Positions 23,326-32,994 of a DNA stretch of 64,000 nt are shown piece after piece (positions within the stretch are counted from its first letter, which is position 1; every line of letters begins with the position of its first letter). Made by a program: the position numbers and the translations under genes. A model generated the notes under the pieces. It saw only the letters and a list, made by a program, of their open reading frames with translations. It was not told where the DNA came from and ran no database searches. The DNA comes from Cryptomeria japonica (lineage: Eukaryota; Streptophyta; Pinopsida; Cupressales; Cupressaceae): positions 245,821,218 through 245,885,217 of the forward strand of contig NC_081406.1 of NCBI RefSeq assembly GCF_030272615.1. The letters are read 5' to 3'.

Positions 23326-24667
23326 ATGGTGACTAACAGTTCAAGTTCATCCAGTTCTTCTAGAGCTATCTTTCGAAGGGATATTCCGAGGGTTGATGGA
23401 ACAAATTACATAGTATGGAGGATTCAGATGGAGACTCATCTGAGATGTCTTGGCAAGGAGATTTGGGAGATCACACAGAATGGTGTCACACCCTATAATC
23501 CAGGATCTGGCTATCCTCCTTCGACAAACCTGGATAAGGAGCTTGAGAATGATTGTAGAGCAAGAGAAGCCCTCTTGTGTGCACTTTTTGATAAGCAAAT
23601 AGTGGGATTAACCGACAAATCATCTGGAAAGGCTATATGGGATAAGTTGGAGACTCTTAATGAAGGTGACTCTATAGTGAAGATTGCTAAACTTGATGGT
23701 TACCAGGTGAGATATGAAAACCTGAAGGTGGAAGAAGATGAAAGGATTACTACATTCATGGAAAGGGTAAATGAGATTGTTATGGGAATTCAATGTTGTG
23801 GTGGAACTCTGAGCGAAGATGAAATTGTTTCTAAAGTCCTGAGAGCCCTACCACCAACTTACAAAATGAAGGCTACTGCTATTAATGAGTTGAGAACAAT
23901 GGCTAATACATTTGTCAACATAGATACTTTGGTTGGGAAACTATCTGCTTTTGAGCTTGAAGAATTTGGACCTTCTGGAGCTGTGAAGACTGAACTTGCT
24001 TTTCATGCATCTACATCTACAACTGGTAAACAAGACTGGAAAGCTTTATATGCAAAGGAATTGGAAGATATGAAGAGAGAAGATGATGAGTTTGAGAAAC
24101 TTGAAGCACTATTTGCTAGAAGAGTACCTAAAGGACCGGTAGGAAGTAAGTATGAAGGAAAAGAACCTTTTAAATGTTTTGCATGTAATAAGATAGGTCA
24201 TTTTTCATCTAGATATCCTGAAAGGAATTCAAGATTTGAAGAGAGAGTTAGAAGATCATTTAATCCTAACCCTAGATATCAGAACAAGTATAAATGCAAG
24301 AAAAACAGAGACAAATCATGCTATATAGCGGATGAGGAAGGCATTACTAATTCAGATGATGAACTGGTAGAAGACTTTACTAGTGGATCTGACAATAGGA
24401 AGGAATGGGTGTTCCTAGATATCAAGGAAGATAATCCGACACTGGAAGAGAATGTCCTCGAAGAGAAGGCACTTGCTGCTAAAATTGAAGACAAGGATGA
24501 ATGGGTAATTGATAGTGGTTATTCACATCATATGACTGGAGATAAAGGGAAATTTCTATCTTTGCAAGAGTTTGATGGTGGTCTAGTTAGATTTGGTGAT
24601 GGAAAAGCATGTATGATCAAAGGAAAAGGAACTATATCATTGGATGGTAAGAACAATACTGACAATG
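23326..24667 (+). pseudogene. Copia gag and protease, open but cut by an insertion
   Basis: One open frame from ATG 23326. After a Ser run, residues 15-90 form the plant copia gag start (RVDGTNYIVWRIQMETHLRCL). A second gag segment follows to about residue 230. The zinc knuckle at about residue 284 reads CFACNKIGHFSSRY, with the last Cys changed to Tyr. Protease follows: WVIDSGYSHHMTG keeps the catalytic Asp but has Tyr for the usual Cys, and then comes VRFGDGKACMIKGKGTI. At 24667 the frame runs into a foreign insertion and stops at 24789 within it; the natural continuation starts at 29630. Long openness suggests a fairly recent copy. Confidence 0.92.
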
Positions 24668-25339
24668 TGTTGGTTCCCAAAACCATAGATTGGAAATCAA
24701 AGAGTTTTGCCACTTCTCTTGATGAATTCCAAATCAGTCTTGGCCAACAAATGGGAATGATCGATAGATCAAATTCCCCTGCACTTTAGGCTTCGCTAAA
24801 CCAAGGTGGGTGAACCTATACCTAAAACCTAAAACTGTAAGTTAAAGAATTTTCTATAGCGAATTTAAGAAATTAGGTGATTGCAAGATGGCAATTATTC
24901 CTGAACCCAATCTTAATTACAACAACATAAGATTGCACAATGAAACAACCTATGTAAATAGATTTATCTAAGGAACTGATCAATCCATTGAAAAGATAGA
25001 TACCATCATGAATGAAAAACACTTGAATCTTTATATTGAAAATAAAATAATTAAACCAGTTGATTTCAGTGCATATCCTCCATCAACTTGGTACTTCCAT
25101 ACAACAAGTTCATAAGAAAATGCATAGAGATTGTCTTGATTTGAAACCATAAAAACTATATAAAAACTTCTGATATTTGTCTTTCCTAAAAAATCCTCTA
25201 TATATAGATGAGGATTCACTTTGAAAATGAATACCCTTTCATTAAAACAAAAACTAACTACAAATTAACTACCTAGAAACTGCCCTAACAAAATAAAACT
25301 ATAAAATACAAAGTCACATCTTTAAACATCTTTTGATAT

Positions 25340-28300
25340 CTATGGCTGGTCTCCAAGCATCTGATCGCACTTTTGAATGTGCTTCAAATATCCCTCTGAT
25401 TTGTAGGTATCTACATCGTAGATAATATCTCTGACCACAATCTCCAGAGTGATGAAGTTTTCCATCTGCTCGATTGTCTTTGTCATGTCAAGTCCATCAG
25501 ACTGGGCAATGTTAAGGGAAGCACTGAGAAGACTTTGGCACTCCACAATCCATTTATTCTTATCCTTAATCTATCCATTCTAATCTTCAATTTTTGGAAA
25601 ACCATGATGTACTATTTCCTTACATTCATTAAATTCATTTTGCAATTTTGTGTCAAATGTTTCATGCTTTTTCAACAGCTTTTGTATTCCTTTAATAATT
25701 CCAGCATCTGTATTGGTCATTGTCTTATCATGCAATAGAGTTCCTAGTCTATTATAAATCCGATTGTGAGATATTGCATTATCCATATTCTTTTGATAAA
25801 CAACCCAAAAATCTTCAAGGAAACCTTGCAATTTTTCAAATCTCTTAGTCAATAAAACAGAGGCTGTGTCAGCCCTCACACTCTGCATTTGCCTTTTCAA
25901 CTTTTTATTTTCCAGTTGCACTTCCTCACATTTATTTTTCCACTGAGACCCATCATGGATTTGTGGCACAATTTGTCCTCCTCTTTTTAGCAACTCTTCA
26001 TATAATCCCTTGTACTGATCTCTTTCTTTGATCACTTTGACCAATTGTGCTTTATTAAATTTTAAAATATCAATACCCATATCAGCAGTAACAATGGGAT
26101 CCACTTCACCAACTTTCAATTTCATCATGTGACCAAAGGCTTTATCCACATCAATTATTTTTGGCCTCTTATTTGGAGGGTAAAAGAAAAGCCTCTTCAT
26201 TTTGGTTAAATCTAGATCCTACATACACATCATTCACCCCCTAAATATCCAATTTAAAATCCTTATTCTCAGAATGTAACATGCTATCAAAAATAAATGA
26301 TGCACTCATATCTCATCCTAGAAAGATGATGATGCCTGCTTCACTAAGAAGTTGTCTTCCCCTTTGAGGGGTTATAGTGGTCAATTCTAAACTGATTTCT
26401 TCCTTTAGTTTCCCCAACAATTCTGATTCCTTTTCCAAGGGTTACATTTGGGATAGAGCCTCTCAATTTTTTACCTTTGAAATTATATAAAAAGGATTTA
26501 AATTCTTTTTACTTAATAAAAACATCATCCGACACAAAGGCAGAATACTCATCGTATCTTGCATCACTATGGATGTTCAGCCTGACAACAATTTTCTCTT
26601 GCAAGTCTGGCTCTTCTGCTATGTCTAGTGCTTGATGCCTAGATATCATCTCAACTTCTTCTGACTCGCCTTCACTCTCTTCTTCTTGAGTTTCTATTTC
26701 TTGCAATCTCTTTTTCTTTTCTTCAAATTTCTTGTTTAATTCATCAATGGCCATCTGGGCCTCTTCCTCCTCCATGTTTCTAAACATATCCTCTGTTTCC
26801 AAGTAAACATGAAGATAATCTCCCAGATTTTGACTTTTCTTGCAATTGTGAATATATCCTTCAGGGTCATAATTGACCCTAGCAGTATATTTGAACAAAT
26901 TGTATTCTTCAATCAGTTTCCTATCAATGCATTCATAAGCCTTTGTTGATACAATGGTAAAATCCCCAAAACTAAGAGTCCCAGGTAGGAAAATCTGCTT
27001 ACGCATATCTCCAAAATATTTGGCATTTGAAACACTTAACTATCTCACAATCTCCAGATAAACAATTCTGTCTAGTACAAATTTTGGCAACACATATGGG
27101 GTTCCTTCAAAACCATAAATCCTGAAGCAAGTAAAATCCTTATGGACAAACCAATCGATCCAGTTGTGATTGACAATACCTCTCTCATAAAAAACAACAG
27201 GTCTCAGAAATCTTTTAATTTCAGTGGAAATAGATCCTTCACATGGGACACCATACATCTGGTATAATGGCTTTACTATTAGCTCTTCAAACTTAATGTA
27301 GTTTGATTTCACATATTGTGAGTCCCAAACTGATGTCCACATCTGCATTGGTTGTCCTTTACTTGCTCTGTCCACTATGTTCAATTTTAAACTCATTGGC
27401 CACATACCCCAAAATCTTCCTTAAAATAAAATCAAATGCATTAACAATGAGTAAAACTTGAAAGTGGGCTCCCTATTATCTTTGAGGTTCAAGAAACCTT
27501 CATGTAATTTTTCTAAAATATAAGTAGCATAATCAAAGAGTCTCAACTCATACATCTGTACATTTGCTGCTAACACCAGCGGCCCAATATTAGCTACATC
27601 AGGGACCTCTATACCTCCAATCTGTCTGCATGACATATAGGTGTACTATAAGTAGTGTCTGAAAATATCCACATTGAATGGGGGACCATCCTCTTTGGTT
27701 AGAATGCCCTTCTCAACCCTATGGAAGGCTAAGTTCCACCCTTTATAAGTAGTATCCATTTTAACAAATTCCTCCTCTAATTCTTCAAATGACAAGGGTA
27801 CATTAGGGTTAGGGTCTAAGCTAAAAACTTCATCTATGGTGCCACGACTAAATTTGATAAACACCTCGCCATTTGGAAACTGAATGCATCTCTTCATAAA
27901 ATTATAATTTTTGACCAATACTTCCATCAGTCTGATATTTACAAAAACATTTGGAACAACCAGTTTACCTAAGTTGGTTATCGATGGGTTACAAATTGGT
28001 ACTTCTTTGTCCTTTCTCAGAAAATGAAACATGAAGAGTTCATAACCTCTCACCTTTGTCCATACATCTCCAACCCCTTTAAACCTATCTTCAAGTTGGT
28101 CTTTTCTGGGCAAATGTTGTTTCGACCTCCTTGATTTTGGGTCTGGAGACTGCAATTGATCAATAATATCTTGATTCAGTTTCTGTGCAAGAGGGACTTC
28201 CATTGTTTTGGATTTTTTAGAAGTGGATTCAGAGCACTTAGCACTGCTCTTTCTTTCTGACGAACTTGAAGCCATTTGGAAACTGAATGCATCTCTTCAT

Positions 28301-28676
28301 AAAATTATAATTTTTGACCAATACTTCCATCAGTATGATATTTAAGAAAACATTTGGAACAACCAGTTTACCTAAGTTGGTTATCCACGGGTTACAAATT
28401 GGTACTTCTTTGTCCTTTCTCAGAAAATGAAACATGAAGAGTTCATAACCTCTCACCTTTGTCCACACATCTCCAACCCCTTTAAACCTGTCTTCAAGTT
28501 GGTCTTTTTTGGGCAAATGTTGTTTCGACCTCCTTGATTTTGGGTCTGGAGATTGCAATTGATCAATAATATCTTGATTCAGTTTCTGTGCAGGAGGGAC
28601 TTCCGCTATTTTGGATTTTTTAGAAGTGGATTCAAAGCACTTAGCACTGCTCTTTCTTTCTGATGAACTTGAAGCC
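25340..28676 (-). pseudogene. Degraded gene of unknown function carried by the insertion (about 900 codons)
   Basis: On the minus strand, open blocks 28275-27646, 27636-27421, 27405-27040 and 27006-26509 share one frame and are split only by single stops. The frame continues to about 26355, then shifts into 26200-25580 and 25546-25340. The start is Ser/Lys-rich (ASSSSERKSSAKCSESTSKK). Next is a helical-looking domain with CIQFPNGEVFIKFSRGTIDE, then a middle domain (WTSVWDSQYVKSNYIKFEEL), an acidic coiled coil (MEEEEAQMAIDELNKKFEEK), and a C-terminal coiled coil with ENKKLKRQM. I do not recognise the protein. The NGE-I-F-x6-I phrase loosely recalls TE-carried PMD-like proteins (GEMTITPEDIYRIL at 44310), which is speculation. 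It could be a capsid-like or accessory protein of the host element. Confidence 0.65.
27868..28673 (-). repeat. 403-bp tandem duplication of the gene's 5' part
   Basis: 27868-28270 and 28271-28673 are near-identical direct copies with period 403. Each holds the Ser-rich N-terminus through CIQFPNG. The outer (upstream) copy ends after CIQFPNG and runs out of frame, so only the inner copy leads into the rest of the gene. The copies differ by a few point changes. Confidence 0.93.
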
Positions 28677-28848
28677 TCCATGATGTGTGAAGAACTATGA
28701 GCAATAATTCTCACCTTGTGTGTTTTTTACTAAGATGCGACCTGCATTTGGCTCTTAATTTGCCATGTGTGAGCCATCAATCTACTCAATTGCAAGCATA
28801 AAATATAGGCTGCTTTGGTTTCAGTTTTGAATTGCATCTGTAGCGACT

Positions 28849-29236
28849 CATCGGTATATGCTTTCCCGACGAATTACTCCCTTGGCACCATTGGCAATAT
28901 TTCATTCCTTAAGTCACTTTGTTTTTTATCGGCGTGTATCTTCCCAATGCCTCCATCAGGCATCATGATAGCTTGAAATGATACATCCCGATCTCTTTAA
29001 GTTATGCCGATGACTGATGTTTCTCTTCCTATCAATGTAAGTCTTACCGATATCCTTATCGGCTATTGGCAAAACAATAATTCACATGTTCCAATAGTAA
29101 AATTTACACCGATGATACTTTAGTAATTACTCAGTCGGTGTATATCCTCTCGATGTGTCTATTGGGTATCGGGATAACTCCTATCCCCTTTTAGCAGTAG
29201 TTAATCACTTCCCGGTGACCTTTGGATTTGCTAGGG
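28849..29236 (-). repeat. Degenerate repeats with ATCGG/CCGAT cores, about 80-103 bp apart
   Basis: Related units start near 28849 (ATCGGTATATGCTTTCCCGA), 28928 (ATCGGCGTGTATCTTCCCAA), 29031 (ATCAATGTAAGTCTTACCGA) and 29134 (GTCGGTGTATATCCTCTCGA). They lie in the leader upstream of the minus-strand gene. CpG-rich short cores in AT-rich DNA recall the leader arrays of the gypsy elements. Confidence 0.55.
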
Positions 29237-29629
29237 CGCTTTCTTCAGGGTAGGCTACACCGATGGTTTGATATGCTTATAAAATGTGCTCCCCTTAATG
29301 AAATACACATGTTTATGATTTTTTACATATAAACTGAACAAAACCTCACACAAGCTCAACCTCTGAAATATCACATAGATCTTGCCTCTTTGGCTAAATT
29401 TGTCAAAGTGAAAGCCTTATCTTTACTCAGTGCCACCCCCTAATTTCTCAATTGATGTTTGACTCTCTAGAGATAGATCACATATGGATGGGAATTGATG
29501 TTGTAGGATTTCTCCTGCACATAAAATTTCAGCAGTAACTATTCTCATGATAAAAATACTTGTTTAAAATATAAGCAAATAGTATCTCAATAGCATAAAT
29601 AATTTGAAAAATTATCTGCTAACACAATG

Positions 29630-30780
29630 ATTATTATGTTGAAGGTTTGAGGCATAATCTTTTGAGTGTAGGACGATTGGTAGACAAGGGATTTCAATTA
29701 CAGTTCGAGGATGGAAAATGCAAACTCATTAACAGATCTGGTTTGGAGATTGCAACCGGTACACAGACAAAAGGTAATATATTTCATTTGAACTCCAATG
29801 AGAAGACATGTTTGATTTCACAGATTGATGAGAGTTGGCTATGGCATAAAAGGCCGTGTCATGTGAATTTTGATTGCATTGTGAAGATCAATTCAACTAA
29901 GGCAACTAGGGATATACCTAAGATTATGAAACCCTATAATCCGGTATGTAAAGAATGTCAAATGGGTAAACAAGTCAGAACCTCTTTTAGAAGTATACAA
30001 GATAAATCAAATGATGTTCTTGATCTTATTCATATTGATTTGTGTGGCCCTGCTAGAGTTAAAAGTTTTCAAGGTGATAGATATTTCATGCTAATCATTG
30101 ATGATTATTCTAGAATGATGTGGGTTACTTTTCTGAGAGAAAAATCTGAAGCATTTGAAAAGTTTAAAATCTTTAAGGCTAAAGTGGAAACTGAGACAAG
30201 ATTGAAGATTAAATGTTTGAGATTAGATCATGGTGGAGAATTCACATCCGGTGACTTTAATAACTTTTGTGACAAGCATGGTATAAGAAGACAATTTTCT
30301 GCTCCCCGGACACCTCAACAGAATGGAGTTGTGGAAAGGAAGAATAGAACTATCTTGGATGTTGCTAGAACAATGATGATGGAAGCTAGTCTAGCTCATA
30401 TCTACTGGAGAGAAGCAGTGAGTACAACGGTTTATACATTCAATAGAATACATATCAAAGGAGAAACCGATAAGACACCTTATGAATTATGGTTTGGCAA
30501 TACACCTACAGTTAAGTATTTTAGAATTTTTGGTAGTAAATGTTATATCAGGAGAGATGATATTATTGGGAAATTTGATCCTAGATGTGATGAAGGCACA
30601 TTTATTGGTCATTCTAATGAAAGCAAAGCATATAGATGTTATAACAAGAGATTGCAGAGAATTGTGGAGAGTGCTAATGTCAAAGTAGATGAGCTAAACA
30701 TAAATCAAATAAGAGTTTATGAGAAGGAACCGACAGTGGAAATGATTATATCTAAACCAGTAGCACCTTTACCAGAATAG
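29630..30780 (+). pseudogene. Copia integrase (copia element 2)
   Basis: Continues protease after the insertion: VEGLRHNLLSVGRL, then a zinc-binding region (WHKRPCHVNFD ... CKECQMGKQ; the usual HRRLGH phrase is changed to HKRPCH). The catalytic core has the DDE triad: Asp in LIHIDLCGP, Asp in LRLDHGGEF and Glu in PQQNGVVERKNRT, all present. The C-terminal part (FGSKCYIRRDD, FDPRCDEGTFIGHS) is typical of copia. The frame stops at 30778-30780 inside a 74-bp duplication. It would integrate cDNA. Damage is light: the zinc region change and the frame break after it. Confidence 0.92.
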
Positions 30781-30889
30781 AGAGTTGAACTAGTTACTCC
30801 GACAACATTAGAGAAATGATTATATCTAAACCAGTAGCACCTTTACCAGAATAGAGAGTTGAACTAGTTACTCCGACAACATTAGAGAA
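30742..30889 (+). repeat. 74-bp tandem duplication
   Basis: ATGATTATATCTAAACCAGT starts at 30742 and again at 30816; the two copies are identical by eye. 74 is not a multiple of 3, so the duplication itself shifts the pol frame. Each copy contains a TAG. Confidence 0.93.
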
Positions 30890-30924
30890 TTCTACAGTAA
30901 CTGAAGAATAGGAAAGAGGAACAA

Positions 30925-32605
30925 AAAGTTAGAAGACTCAGGTATATGAGATTGAATCATTCAAAAGATCAAATCATTGAGGATAAGAGCAATGGAGTAA
31001 TGACAAGAAGAAGACTGGCAACTAATGAGGTATGTTTAATTTCACAACTTGAACCGGTATCAATAATTGAGGCATGTAAAGATGAACATTGGTTGAAAGT
31101 TATGGAAGAAGAACTAGATCAGATTGAGAAAAATAACACATGTACCTTGGTTCCCCGACCTAAAAATAAAAATGTTATTGGAACTAAATGGGTTTTTAGG
31201 AATAAATTGAATGAGGATGGTAAAGTTATAAGGAATAAGGCTAGATTGGTTTGTAAAGAATATTCTCAGAAGGAAGGAATTGATTATGGAGAAACTTTTG
31301 CACCTGTAGCTAGGATTGAAGCTGTAAGATTATTTCTTGCCTATGCTGCTTATAAAAACTAAAAGGTTTATCAGATGGATGTTAAATGTGCATTTTTGAA
31401 TGGGGATCTTGATGAGGAAGTTTATATTGAGCAACCTGATGGTTTTTCACTATCAAATGATACATATATGGTTTGTAGGTTAAGGAAAGCTTTATATGGA
31501 TTGAAACAAGCACCTAGAGCTTGGTATGCAAGGTTGGATAAATATCTTTTGAAGCTTGATTTTACTAAGGGCAGTGCTGACAATAATTTATATTATAAAA
31601 TCACTGATGATGATATACTGATTATTGAAGTATTTGTTGATGACATTATTTTTGGAGGTGAAGATAAGTTATGCATAGAATTTTCTAAGAATATGGAGAA
31701 AGAATTTGAGATGTCTATGATTGGTGAGATGAAATTTTTCTTAGGTTTGCAGATTACTCAGACTGACAAAGGTATTTTTATCTGTCAAACTAAATATGCT
31801 AAGGAATTGCTGAAGAAATTTGGTATGGGAGATTCTAAACCAGTAAGTACTCCTATGGTTACAAGTGAGAAATTGACAAGAAAAGATGTTTCTGCACCGA
31901 TAAATTCTACAAGATACAAATCTTTGATTGGAGGTCTGCTTTATTTGACTCAAACTAGGCCTGACATTATGAATGTTGTTTGTATTGTTTCAAGATTTCA
32001 GACTGATCCTAGAGAAAATCATGAGATGGCTGTGAAAAGGATTTTTAGATACTTGCAAGGTACATCAGAACATGGCTTATGGTACCCTAAGGATGATAAA
32101 TTTACTTTATGTGCATATACAGATGCTAATTGGACTGGAGGATGCTAATTGGACTGGAGATGTTGATGACCGGAAAAGTACTTCCAGTGGAGCTTTCTTT
32201 CTTGGAAAGAAGTTGGTTTCATGGATCGGCAAGAAACAGTCATGTACTTCTTTATCTACTGCTGAAGCTGAGTATGTTATTGTTGCTACTAATTGTACAC
32301 AAGTTTTATGGATGAAGCAAATGTTGAAGGATATAAAGGTGGATTGTGATGCACCAATAGTTATTCATTGTGATAAATCTACTGCTATTGATATATCAAA
32401 GAATCCGGTATTTCATTCTAAAACAAAGCACATATCTATCAAGTATAACATTTTGAAGGAGAAGGTGGAAGCAAATGAAGTTAGATTGGTTTATGTGAAC
32501 ACTAAAGAGCAGATTGCAGACATTTTTACTAAACCTTTATCCAAGGGATCATTTGAGTACCTAAGAGACAGATTGGGAGTTTCTACCCCTCCAATAGAGA
32601 TTTGA
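30925..32605 (+). pseudogene. Copia reverse transcriptase and RNase H (copia element 2)
   Basis: From about 30946: a TRRRL linker, then RT ([50 protein letters not shown]). One stop lies at 31360-31362. RT continues with QMDVKCAFLNGDLDEEVYIE, YGLKQAPRAWY and the catalytic FVDDIIF (usual YVDD with Phe for Tyr), then FLGLQI and SLIGGLLYLT. A 19-bp duplication at 32122-32159 breaks the frame at AYTDANWTG. RNase H resumes with SWIGKKQSCTSLSTAEAEY and ends with VNTKEQIADIFTKPL and DRLGV at 32605. Apart from the stop and the shift, active-site residues are kept. Confidence 0.93.
32122..32159 (+). repeat. 19-bp tandem duplication breaking RNase H
   Basis: GATGCTAATTGGACTGGAG occurs twice in a row (32122-32140, 32141-32159). 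The upstream frame is 1 and the downstream frame is 2, exactly the shift a 19-bp gain causes. It is a recent slip or repair event. Confidence 0.95.
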
Positions 32606-32980
32606 TTGATGCGGTTTGGCATCAGTCTGACATGCACTATCAAAGATACTATTCATTCCGACATTGATGTGGGATGCTACTACTCTGGGGGAGTATTTAG
32701 CTTTGTGATTTAGAGGCTTATGTTTTTGCTTTGATATTTTTGTCAGATTTCTGGCATTGATGTCAAAGGGGGAGTGATATTGATGTGAAAAAGAAAAAGA
32801 AAGGGGGGGAGATAATAATAAAGAGAGAAATTTAGAGCTTTATAGAGATATTATTCATAGGGGGAGATATTGGTATTCAGATCTATATGTGGGAGATTGT
32901 TGGATGTCTTTCATTGGGGGAGACTTGTTTGGCATTTCTTGGAACTTAGATGTTTTTCACATCTAGTGTTGCCATCAATG

Positions 32981-32994
32981 CCAAAGGGGGAGAT
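32981..32994 (+). promoter_or_regulatory. Polypurine tract of copia element 2
   Basis: CAAAGGGGGAGAT lies directly before the 3' LTR start. A further CAAAGGGGGAGTG at 32763 and GGGGGAGAT near 32861 are related upstream purine tracts. Confidence 0.88.

Larger units (their letters stand above)
24668..29624 (-). mobile_element. Unclassified 4957-bp insertion, TG...CA ends, 5-bp TSD
   Basis: Begins TGTTGGTTCCC and ends GCTAACA, with target duplication CAATG at 24663-24667 and 29625-29629. Taking out the insert plus one CAATG joins the protease end to the integrase start of copia 2 in frame, so the edges are firm. TG...CA ends and a 5-bp duplication are typical of LTR-element integration, yet I find no long direct repeat at the ends; only weak resemblance (GTGCAGG-GAA...ATTCCCAT) exists between them. 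Its gene is on the minus strand. It may be a non-autonomous LTR element that lost one LTR, or another class. Confidence 0.75.

Noticed and set aside
24720-29520. Ends of the 4957-bp insertion as diverged LTRs
   Set aside because: Only about 40 bp look alike (GTGCAGG-GAA...ATTCCCAT), far too diverged for an insertion younger than a host whose own LTRs still match closely.
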